A DNA stretch of 12,751 nucleotides from an uncultured Prevotella sp. (GTDB lineage Bacteria > Bacteroidota > Bacteroidia > Bacteroidales > Bacteroidaceae). Position 1 is the stretch's first letter. Every line of letters starts with the position of its first letter. Shown one piece after another: positions 6,734 to 12,751 of the stretch. The translations under genes and the position numbers were made by a program. The stretch spans positions 1-12,751 of the forward strand of contig UQPD01000073.1 of the NCBI GenBank assembly GCA_900542795.1, read 5' to 3'. Below the pieces are notes generated by a model. It was not told the origin of the DNA. It made no database searches and was given only the letters and a program-made list of their open reading frames with translations.

Positions 6734-6776
6734 GCAATACAAAATAAAAATCCCTTGGCTTTTTATTTTGTATTGC
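6734..6776. promoter_or_regulatory. Perfect 17-bp inverted repeat over the -33 box
   Basis: 6734-6750 (GCAATACAAAATAAAAA) and 6760-6776 are exact reverse complements around a 9-nt spacer. The right arm includes the TTTG -33 element at 6767-6770. It could be an operator for the downstream gene or a structural repeat. No plus-strand gene lies upstream that would need a terminator here. Confidence 0.6.
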
Positions 6777-6797
6777 ACTCACCTTGCACTATCTTTG
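6767..6797 (+). promoter_or_regulatory. Intact Bacteroidetes promoter of the 182-residue gene
   Basis: TTTG (6767-6770), a 19-bp spacer, then TATCTTTG (6790-6797) match the Bacteroidetes consensus fully. The ATG starts at 6802, only four bases after the -7 box, which is about where transcription should begin. The mRNA is therefore probably leaderless or nearly so. Confidence 0.8.
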
Positions 6798-6801
6798 CAC
6801 C

Positions 6802-7350
6802 ATGAATTCAGAAATAGTATTCCAAATAGAAAAAGAATTGCAATTTAGTCCGCATACGCATAAAGACTTCGTGGAACTGAGTAATTTTATAGTGGACAAA
6901 ACAAAGCAATACATCAGTGCTACTACACTCAAAAGAGTGTGGGGAGCCAAGAACGACCATCACAAACCAAGCAGCTATACACTCAATGTATTGGCAAGAA
7001 CCTTAGGCTATTCAGACTATGAACATTTTTGCATACAAAAAAAAGAAATAATTTCAGAAATCTTTGCCAGTGTCTATTTTGCTTCTGGTCTTACCTTAGG
7101 TGATGAAATACAATTAACATGGGAACCCGATCGTCTTTTAGTGCTTCGTTATCTTGACAACGAACAATTTCAGGTAATAGCTTCAGAGAATGGTAAACTG
7201 TTCGTAGGCGATACAGTTCGTGCGCAATGTTTCATTGAAGGCGAATCCATCACCTTTAGCCATGTTATGCACGCGGGGAAAGGTCCTTTTGCCTATGTAG
7301 CAGGAAAAAAATCGGGCATTCATGTCACACCCCTAAACAATGAGGTGTAA
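6802..7350 (+). CDS. Bacteroidales hypothetical protein, HTH-like N-terminus and beta-rich C-terminus
   Basis: This 182-residue protein has two parts. Residues 1-75 are helical and contain ISATTLKRVWG (37-47) and SSYTLNVLARTLGYSDYEHFC (56-76). This pattern (S..TLKR.WG, then TL..LAR.LGY.D...FC) recurs at the start of many Bacteroidales proteins and reads like a small DNA-binding or helix-turn-helix-like module. Residues about 85-182 are beta-rich, with GDEIQLTWEPDRLLVLRYL, FQVIASENGKLFVGDTV and SHVMHAGKGPFAYVAGKKSGI. I know this as a conserved uncharacterised Bacteroidales family; no enzymatic residues stand out and there is no signal peptide or membrane segment. I start at the ATG of MNSEIVF because the promoter abuts it; a TTG at 6784 would lie before the transcription start. 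It diverges from the ABC-3C operon and might regulate it, but nothing proves this. Confidence 0.75.
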   Translation: MNSEIVFQIEKELQFSPHTHKDFVELSNFIVDKTKQYISATTLKRVWGAKNDHHKPSSYTLNVLARTLGYSDYEHFCIQKKEIISEIFASVYFASGLTLGDEIQLTWEPDRLLVLRYLDNEQFQVIASENGKLFVGDTVRAQCFIEGESITFSHVMHAGKGPFAYVAGKKSGIHVTPLNNEV

Positions 7351-7465
7351 TTATCCCCCCATAATTCATATTGACATTTCATATCCCCATATTTCATCAG
7401 CAATCTCCTCAAATCTAATCCTCGTCAGAAAAGTTTAAACTACTTCATTATATTATATGTCTCTA

Positions 7466-7563
7466 TCGTCCAGCCTATTGCTGGACGACCAAGTAATATA
7501 TATTAAAAAGCAAAGTATATTGATATAAATTGCCGTCCAGCCTAGGCTGGACGACTAAGTAAT
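7466..7563. repeat. Two GC-rich extragenic hairpins, direct repeats
   Basis: Unit 1 (7467-7497) is CGTCCAGC-CTATT-GCTGGACG followed by ACCAAGTAAT. Unit 2 (7534-7563) is the perfect palindrome CGTCCAGCCTAGGCTGGACG followed by ACTAAGTAAT. Starts are 67 bp apart, with AT-rich DNA between them. They lie 116 bp after the 182-residue gene and may stop its transcripts, but neither is followed by a T-run. They look like REP/BIME-type palindromes. Apart from these, nothing gene-like is visible in 7351-7647. Confidence 0.7.
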
Positions 7564-7647
7564 GCTACATTCCTTATCCATTCGCTTCAATAACCTTATA
7601 CACAAAACAACATATCATGGCAATAGAGATTGAATGGCAGTCATAAA

Positions 7648-7723
7648 TATTTTTATTTGCGCTTCGCGGTTAGAGGTAGTCAAAAATATTTTATTTGCGC
7701 TTCGCGTTTGGGGTAGTCAAAAA
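7648..7723 (-). repeat. Tandem pair of about 38-bp GCGCTTCGCG repeats
   Basis: GCGCTTCGCG occurs at 7659-7668 and 7697-7706, 38 bp apart. Each copy is preceded by TATTT(T)ATTT and followed by a GGTAGTCAAAAA end, with small indels. Read on the minus strand, each unit is TTTTTGACTACC...CGCGAAGCGCAAATAAAA, the same module as at 6602-6642 and 3423-3464. The second unit runs into the 74-bp right arm. Confidence 0.75.
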
Positions 7724-7789
7724 TGTCCATTAATGAGCCACAAATTCCCATAAATTTTTATTTTTGAATTTCCATGAATACCCCCTTTC
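7716..7789 (-). repeat. Right arm of the 74-bp inverted repeat flanking the island
   Basis: From GTCAAAAATGTCCAT to CCCCTTTC this is the inverted counterpart of 3357-3430. Together the arms enclose about 4.3 kb that holds the ABC-3C operon and the 182-residue gene. Differences are scattered substitutions and one small indel pair in the A-rich middle. Confidence 0.85.
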
Positions 7790-7791
7790 AG

Positions 7792-7958
7792 GTAGGGTGT
7801 TCAAAATCCTCAAAAATGTTCTGCATGATATTTGATAGTTTTATCAAGAAATTTCATGCGCCAGCCTCACCCAGTTAGGGGTGAGGCTGGCGCATCATAA
7901 TACATTGATAATTCTATCAAATATCATACAGGAAAATTTATGATTTTGAACACCCTAC
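7792..7958. mobile_element. 167-bp concentric palindromic (MITE-like) element
   Basis: The element has perfect 17-bp terminal inverted repeats, GTAGGGTGTTCAAAATC (7792-7808) and its complement (7942-7958). Inside lies a perfect 14-bp pair ATGATATTTGATAG (7825-7838) / CTATCAAATATCAT (7914-7927). At the centre is a 17-bp GC-rich stem ATGCGCCAGCCTCACCC (7856-7872) / 7879-7895 with a 6-nt loop. All three pairs share the same centre near 7875. It has no coding capacity and ends 7 bp from the mfd stop. It may be a non-autonomous transposable element or a large extragenic hairpin, and may also stop mfd transcription. Confidence 0.65.
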
Positions 7959-7964
7959 TTCATT

Positions 7965-10900
7965 TTATTTCTCCTCACCCAAAATTCGTTTTAACGTGAG
8001 CAAGGCAGCCTCAACGGTAGGAACATCATTAACAATCATGCGACGATGACCACGATTTTCATCGAGCTTACAACGTTGGTAAGAGTTGGTGGCAAAGGTA
8101 ATGATGCGCTCATAGGTGTCACTGCGATAGAATGCACTGTCGGGATTCGACACAAAATAGAGCGACATGCGACGCTTTTTGAGCGTAAGACGCTCGGCAC
8201 CTAACTTACGACCTAATGCACGCAAGGGAACTATGCGCAAAAGTTCTTCACCCTCAGTGGGCAAAGCACCAAAACGATCTTCCATACGTTGACGGAAAGC
8301 TGAAATCTGCTCGTCGGTGCTGAGCGAATCGAGTTCGCGATAAAGCAACATACGCTCTGTTGCACCTGGCACATAGGTTTCGGGGAAATAAGCATGCAGA
8401 TCGCACTCTACCGCACAATCGTCTACAAACATTTCGCCACTGAGATGACCCGTTTTATGAAGTTCGTCAGCATAGAGGTCGGCAAACTCATCGTTTTTGA
8501 GTTCGGTAACAGCCTCAGCCAAAATCTTTTGATAGGTTTCGTAACCCAAGTCGGCTATAAAGCCACTCTGTTCTGAGCCCAACAGATTGCCTGCACCACG
8601 AATGTCGAGGTCTTGCATGGCAATGTGTATGCCCGAACCTAAATCGGAGAAGTTTTCGATGGCCTCAAGACGACGGCGCGACTCATCGGGCAATAGTGCC
8701 AAAGGAGGAGCTATAAGATAGCAGAAAGCTTTGCGCGAACCACGACCAACGCGACCACGCATTTGGTGTAAATCGGACAAACCAAAATGATGGGCTGCAT
8801 CAATGATAATGGTATTGGCATTAGGCACATCGATGCCATTCTCTACGATTGTGGTAGAAATGAGCACATCGTAATCGTAATTAACAAAACCAGTTATCAC
8901 CTTTTCGAGTTGGTCGGGGGGCATCTGTCCATGACCGATGGCGATGCGTGCATCGGGTACATACTTGTGTACCAGATTGGCTAAACTCTGTAGGGCTGCT
9001 ACACGATGGGTTACGATGTAAACCTGACCGTTGCGACTCATCTCGAAGTTGACAGCCTCGGCTATAACTTCATGTCCAAAGGTATGTATCTCTGTTTGTA
9101 TAGGACGGCGATTGGGCGGTGGTGTTTGAATGACACTGAAGTCGCGAGCCCCCATCAATGAGAATTGCAATGTACGCGGAATAGGGGTTGCCGACATGGT
9201 AAGCGTATCGACATTGACCTTAAGCTGACGGAGTTTTTCTTTTACGGCAACGCCAAACTTTTGTTCTTCGTCGATGATAAGCAAACCTAAGTCGTGCCAC
9301 TTAACACTTTTACCAATGAGTTTGTGGGTTCCGACAAGAATGTTGATATAACCATCGGCAAGGTCCTTAAGCACATTCTTGGTTTGAGTGGTGGAACGAG
9401 CTCGAGTAAGATAGTCAACACGCACGGGGAAATCCTTCAGTCGGGCGGCAAAGGTTTTGTAGTGTTGCAATGCCAACACCGTTGTAGGCACCAACACAGC
9501 CACTTGCTTGTTATCGGCTGCAGCCTTCATGGCTGCACGCACAGCAATTTCGGTTTTACCAAAGCCCACATCGCCACACACCAAACGGTCCATAGGTTTG
9601 GCACTTTCCATGTCGTGCTTCACCTCTTGAGTTACACGGAGTTGGTCGGGGGTGTCCTCGTAAGCAAAACCAGCCTCAAGTTCGTGCTGCATGAATGAGT
9701 CGGGACTGAAAGCAAAGCCTTTTTCCTCCTTGCGTTGCGAATAAAGACGAATAAGGTCGCGAGCAATATCCTTGATTTTCTTTTTGGTACGCTCTTTGAG
9801 TTTTTCCCAAGCCCCTGTTCCTAAATTGCTAATGCGAGGCGGTTCGCCCTCTTTGCCTTTATACTTCGACACTTTGTGGAGTGAATGAATACTCACGTAC
9901 ACGGCATCGTCGTTTTTATACGTGAGTTTGATCATCTCTTGCATCTCGCCATCGGCACCCGGCATACGTACCAAACCTGCAAAGCGTCCGATGCCATGGT
10001 CGATGTGTACGATGTAATCGCCTGGCTCGAACTGCATGAGTTCTTTAAGCGAAAGTGCCATTTTGGCATCGCGGGCATGGTCGCTCTTTAAATTGTATTT
10101 GTGGAAACGATCGAATATTTGGTGATCGGTGAAGCAACAAATTTTTAAATCGCTATCTGAAAAACCTGCATGCAATGTGCGCTCTACGGGAACAAAAAGT
10201 TGCGAGGCTGCCTGCATTTCCTCGAAGATGCTTTGCAAGCGTTCTGTTTGTTTGGCACTATCGGCAAGAATAAACACTTGATAGCCATCGGCACGGAACT
10301 GACTGAGGTTTTGCTTTAGCAACTCAAAGTTTTTATGATAGAGCGGTTGGGGCGAAATGTTGAAATGTAGCACAGCTTGAGCTGTTCCCAAAGGTTGAGC
10401 ACCTATATTAACACGTTGCAAAGAGGCAACACCGCGCAAAAACATTTCGCCCGTAATGAGCAACATTTCCTTTTTGAGACGTTGCTGCAGTTCGGCTTCG
10501 TCCATTTCAGAAGTTACCTCCTGTGCTTGTTCGGCTTGTCGGGCAAAGCCTTCTTGATAAATGCGCTCGATGGTGTCGTGAACAAAACCCAAATCCTTAA
10601 GTACCAAAATGGTGTCAGTGGGCAAATAGTCGGTAAAGGAAACGAGTTCGCCCGTGGTATGGGTTTCGGTGTCGGGCACGATGCTCACCTCGTCTTTCTT
10701 CTCCTTTGACAATTGGGTTTGCACCTCGAAGGTGCGTATGCTATCGACATCATCGCCAAAGAAATCGATGCGGAAGGGATATTCTGAGGCAAAGGAATAG
10801 ACGTCGAGTATGGAACCACGCACAGCAAATTCTCCAGGTTCGTATACATAGTCTTTGCGTTTGAAACCTAATTCTATCAAACATTTGCTTAACTGGGTAA

Positions 10901-11405
10901 GGTCGTGCTGATCGCCCATGGCTATGCGCAAGGTATGCGATGCCATGCTATGAAGTGGGGCTACACGTTCGGCTATGGCTGCTGGAAATGTAACTACATA
11001 CAAAGGAGCTGCAGAAGTATTTGCCTTTTTAGAAGCTGCTTTTTCGTGCCAGGCTGCAAGACGGTTGAGCACTTCGGTGCGCAATATCTCGTTAGCAGCA
11101 TCGCGCTGCGCATATTTCACCGCTCTACGATAGGTGGAAGGATAAAACAAGGCTTGCTGGTCGCCAAGCATTTGCGTAAGGTCGTGATAGAAATAGCCTG
11201 CCTCTTCCTCATCGTTGAGCACGATGAGAAACACATTGCTCACAGGCTGCTTGCGTGCTGACAATGCGGCTAAGACCATTGGGGCTGCCGAAGCTTGCAC
11301 TCCTTGTAGGTGGGTGAGTGCAGGCGAATGGTCGGTTACGATTTTAGCAAGAGCTGCCACTTGCGGATGCTGGGCGTAAGTATTTAGGAGTTCGGATAGT
11401 TGCAT
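7965..11405 (-). CDS. mfd: Transcription-repair coupling factor Mfd
   Basis: This protein of about 1146 residues is the DNA translocase that removes RNA polymerase stalled at lesions and recruits UvrA. Domains in order are a UvrB-like N-terminal region with GSILDVYSF and YPFRIDFFGDDVDSIR (about 197-225), the CarD-like RNA-polymerase-interaction domain starting FEPGDYIVHIDHGIGRF (about 459-475), and the RecG-like helicase. The helicase has Walker A GDVGFGKTE (611-619), the DEEQ box in LLIIDEEQKFGV (about 708-719), motif III TMSATPIPRTL (about 736-746) and the arginine-finger motif MRGRVGRG. A C-terminal TRCF domain follows (EQISAFRQRMEDRFGALP). The length is typical. I start at the ATG of MQLSELLNTY, which fits Bacteroidales homologues; another in-frame ATG three codons upstream (11414) is equally possible. 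The reading frame is intact. Confidence 0.97.
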   Translation of the reverse strand: MQLSELLNTYAQHPQVAALAKIVTDHSPALTHLQGVQASAAPMVLAALSARKQPVSNVFLIVLNDEEEAGYFYHDLTQMLGDQQALFYPSTYRRAVKYAQRDAANEILRTEVLNRLAAWHEKAASKKANTSAAPLYVVTFPAAIAERVAPLHSMASHTLRIAMGDQHDLTQLSKCLIELGFKRKDYVYEPGEFAVRGSILDVYSFASEYPFRIDFFGDDVDSIRTFEVQTQLSKEKKDEVSIVPDTETHTTGELVSFTDYLPTDTILVLKDLGFVHDTIERIYQEGFARQAEQAQEVTSEMDEAELQQRLKKEMLLITGEMFLRGVASLQRVNIGAQPLGTAQAVLHFNISPQPLYHKNFELLKQNLSQFRADGYQVFILADSAKQTERLQSIFEEMQAASQLFVPVERTLHAGFSDSDLKICCFTDHQIFDRFHKYNLKSDHARDAKMALSLKELMQFEPGDYIVHIDHGIGRFAGLVRMPGADGEMQEMIKLTYKNDDAVYVSIHSLHKVSKYKGKEGEPPRISNLGTGAWEKLKERTKKKIKDIARDLIRLYSQRKEEKGFAFSPDSFMQHELEAGFAYEDTPDQLRVTQEVKHDMESAKPMDRLVCGDVGFGKTEIAVRAAMKAAADNKQVAVLVPTTVLALQHYKTFAARLKDFPVRVDYLTRARSTTQTKNVLKDLADGYINILVGTHKLIGKSVKWHDLGLLIIDEEQKFGVAVKEKLRQLKVNVDTLTMSATPIPRTLQFSLMGARDFSVIQTPPPNRRPIQTEIHTFGHEVIAEAVNFEMSRNGQVYIVTHRVAALQSLANLVHKYVPDARIAIGHGQMPPDQLEKVITGFVNYDYDVLISTTIVENGIDVPNANTIIIDAAHHFGLSDLHQMRGRVGRGSRKAFCYLIAPPLALLPDESRRRLEAIENFSDLGSGIHIAMQDLDIRGAGNLLGSEQSGFIADLGYETYQKILAEAVTELKNDEFADLYADELHKTGHLSGEMFVDDCAVECDLHAYFPETYVPGATERMLLYRELDSLSTDEQISAFRQRMEDRFGALPTEGEELLRIVPLRALGRKLGAERLTLKKRRMSLYFVSNPDSAFYRSDTYERIITFATNSYQRCKLDENRGHRRMIVNDVPTVEAALLTLKRILGEEK

Positions 11406-11423
11406 GGGGAGCATGGGTTGCGC

Positions 11424-11468
11424 AAATCCCGTCCCCGACTCTTGTATTAAAAGCCAGGGACGGGATTT
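11424..11468. promoter_or_regulatory. 12-bp GC-rich hairpin just upstream of mfd
   Basis: AAATCCCGTCCC (11424-11435) and GGGACGGGATTT (11457-11468) pair perfectly around a 21-nt loop. On the minus strand it lies 82 nt after the ompA-like stop and ends 9-18 nt before the mfd start. It may be the terminator or attenuator of the upstream gene, or a leader structure of mfd. The T tract (ATTTGC) is short on the minus strand; the plus strand has a better T-rich tail but no gene there. Confidence 0.55.
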
Positions 11469-11550
11469 GATTTATTTCCATAAACGCTGATTACAGGATA
11501 TACATCCTACGCGCGTTAACTATGGGAATGTGCTTTAGTGAAATCTACTC

Positions 11551-12423
11551 TTACTGCTTTTCTTGTTCGGGAGCCTCATCAATGAGGTCCATGAACTGGT
11601 CGAGCTTCGGTGTAATAATGATTTGTGTACGGCGGTTACGCTGCTTACCTACTGCCGTATCATTTGAGGCAATAGGATTGTATTCGCCACGACCTGCTGC
11701 CGACAAACGCTTAGGATCTACACCATACTGATTTTGCAAAGCCTGAACAACTGATGAAGCACGGAGGGCTGAGAGATCCCAGTTGTTACGAATGTTCTTT
11801 TGCGAAATAGGCACATTATCGGTGTTACCCTCGATGAGCACATCGTAGTCCTTATAGTCGGTAATGATTTTAGCAATCTTTGAAAGTGTTTCGCCTGCAC
11901 GGTCACCAATTTCGTAGCTTCCGCTCTTGTAGAGCATATTGTCTGCCAACGAAATGTATACCACACCCTTAAGCACTTGCACATCGACATCGCTCATCTC
12001 TTGCTTTGAAAGCGAACGAGTGAGTTTGTTAGTAAGTGCTTGGTTCAGCGAGTCGCTCTTGCTCTTTGCATCGACGAGTTGCTTTATAAACTTGTTCGAA
12101 GCATTGATTTCGTCAACGAGCTTTGAGATATTGACGTTACCTTGCTGCACATTGCTCTGATATGAATTCTGCAAATTATTATAAGCAGCCTTCATTTCCT
12201 TATTACGATTTTGCTCTTCCTTCAGTCGAGCAGCAAGGCTCTTTGAGTCTGAAGTATATTCTGCAATGCGCACCTTGGCATCGTTATAGTCATTTTGTAA
12301 AGCAGCATGCTCGGTTTTAAGCTTTTCGTAGTTGCTTTGTACCTCTGCATATTGTTTTTTGGTCACGCAGCTTGTCATGAGTAAGAGAGCTGCGAGAGGG
12401 GCTAAAAATTTAATGTGTTTCAT
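11551..12423 (-). CDS. OmpA-family lipoprotein with coiled-coil stalk
   Basis: This 290-residue envelope protein begins with a lipoprotein signal peptide MKHIKFLAPLAALLLMTSC (lipidation at Cys19; Met at -3 is less usual than Leu). Residues 20-140 are a charged, heptad-like coiled coil (YAEVQSNYEKLKTEHAALQN and on). Residues about 148-272 are an OmpA/MotB peptidoglycan-binding domain: VYISLADNMLYKSGSYEI, VLIEGNTDNVPI, NNWDLSALRA with Asp216, and KQRNRRTQIII with Arg264/265, the residues that grip diaminopimelate in this family. After Cys19 come VTKKQ with no acidic export signal, so a periplasm-facing outer-membrane anchor is likely. The role is structural: tethering the outer membrane to the cell wall. 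It has a terminator from another gene upstream, hence its own promoter. Confidence 0.92.
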   Translation of the reverse strand: MKHIKFLAPLAALLLMTSCVTKKQYAEVQSNYEKLKTEHAALQNDYNDAKVRIAEYTSDSKSLAARLKEEQNRNKEMKAAYNNLQNSYQSNVQQGNVNISKLVDEINASNKFIKQLVDAKSKSDSLNQALTNKLTRSLSKQEMSDVDVQVLKGVVYISLADNMLYKSGSYEIGDRAGETLSKIAKIITDYKDYDVLIEGNTDNVPISQKNIRNNWDLSALRASSVVQALQNQYGVDPKRLSAAGRGEYNPIASNDTAVGKQRNRRTQIIITPKLDQFMDLIDEAPEQEKQ

Positions 12424-12522
12424 TTCAGTCTTGTTGTTTTCGTTTGTAAATGGCGCGTCAAAGCAAGCCCATATTGCTGCTTACGCAAGGCTTTTATGCT
12501 ACAAAGCATTGCCTTTCGGGGT

Positions 12523-12553
12523 GCAAGTTAGGCATTTCAGTTGACGGGACAAA
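12523..12553 (-). promoter_or_regulatory. Candidate promoter of the OmpA-like gene
   Basis: On the minus strand TTTG (12553-12550) is followed after 19 bp by TAACTTGC (12530-12523), which would be the -7 box TAACTTTG with one T missing. It implies a leader of about 95 nt. The rest of 12424-12640 shows no gene; it has T-rich runs and a few short imperfect repeats. Confidence 0.35.
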
Positions 12554-12640
12554 GGATTTCGTATTTTTTTTGTTTTTTGCGCATTTCTTTTGTCCGTTTT
12601 ATCGCTTTGCTTAGCTAATGAAGCTGGATGTTCAATGCTG

Positions 12641-12686
12641 AAAAAAATTAAGGGTGGTTCTAAAACCTAATTTTAGAACCACCCTT
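12641..12686 (-). terminator. Rho-independent terminator of a gene beyond the right edge
   Basis: AAGGGTGGTTCTAAAA (12650-12665) and TTTTAGAACCACCCTT (12671-12686) form a perfect 16-bp stem with a CCTAA loop. On the minus strand the stem is followed by AA and a run of seven T (complement 12641-12647, plus two more T's of the AATT). This stops transcription coming from a minus-strand gene to the right and insulates the OmpA-like gene. Confidence 0.85.
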
Positions 12687-12751
12687 TAGATAAATATTGA
12701 AGTCGTCTAAACTTTTATGAAGTTCAAGATTTGCCTTTATTTTTGAAGCGA

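Noticed and set aside
7466..7723. Possible CRISPR array
   Set aside because: Repeats come in only two copies of each type, spacing is irregular (67 bp and 38 bp), the 38-bp units are contiguous without spacers, and no cas gene is visible.
3340..7960. Invertible switch with its own invertase
   Set aside because: The inverted repeats could allow inversion, but no serine or tyrosine recombinase is encoded in the window and the arms are not identical, so recent inversion is not supported.
7787..7962. TTCA target-site duplication around the palindromic element
   Set aside because: It fits only if the left boundary is shifted by one base relative to the right, and a 4-bp match is easily chance. 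Kept as a note in the finding, not as a feature.
12688..12751. C-terminal end of a minus-strand gene entering from the right
   Set aside because: The terminator implies such a gene, but more than one frame gives a short tail (for example a stop at 12724-12726) and too few residues are visible to choose or name it.

Overview
The window looks like a chromosomal segment of a Bacteroidales bacterium, most likely Prevotella or a close relative. The evidence is four promoters of the Bacteroidetes type (TTTG, about 19-20 bp, TAnnTTTG), some intact and some partial, the lack of clear Shine-Dalgarno sequences, AT-rich extragenic repeats built on ATTATTCATTATT, and proteins that read as Bacteroidales versions of TcdA, Pgi, Mfd and an OmpA-type lipoprotein. 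The genus is an inference from style, not from a database match.

Layout. All genes but one are on the minus strand, so they read from right to left. At the right, 12641-12686 is a strong terminator for a gene outside the window, followed by an OmpA-family lipoprotein (12423-11551), a hairpin, and mfd (11405-7965). At the left are pgi (3176-1830) with its own promoter and terminator, then an overlapping pair: a HAD phosphatase/phosphomutase (1733-999) and tcdA (1011-211). These are ordinary core genes.

Between mfd and pgi lies an accessory island of about 4.6 kb (roughly 3337-7958) that is visibly richer in AT. It holds a compact three-gene operon that I read as an ABC-three-component (ABC-3C) conflict/defence system: a SMEK-domain protein (6535-5579), a 74-residue middle component of the MC6 type (5576-5352) and a DUF2326-like ABC/SMC-type ATPase with a long coiled coil (5361-3634). 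The genes are separated by 2 bp or overlap by 10 bp. Diverging from it is a 182-residue protein (6802-7350), the only plus-strand gene, with an intact promoter so close to its ATG that the mRNA is probably leaderless.

The island is bounded by mirrored repeats. A 74-bp sequence at 3357-3430 recurs in inverted orientation at 7716-7789. Inside each arm lies a TTTTTGAC/GCGCTTCGCG repeat, also present in the middle at 6602-6642. Outside each arm lies a CCAGCC...GGGG hairpin sequence. On the right this hairpin is the core of a 167-bp palindromic element with 17-bp terminal inverted repeats (7792-7958), and a related copy sits at the left edge of the window. No transposase, integrase, tRNA, rRNA or CRISPR array is visible. 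My reading is that the mfd-pgi interval is a site where a defence cassette was inserted or exchanged among repeat elements.

Long non-coding stretches are 3177-3633, 6536-6801, 7351-7964 and 12424-12751. Their contents (promoters, repeats, hairpins) are listed individually.
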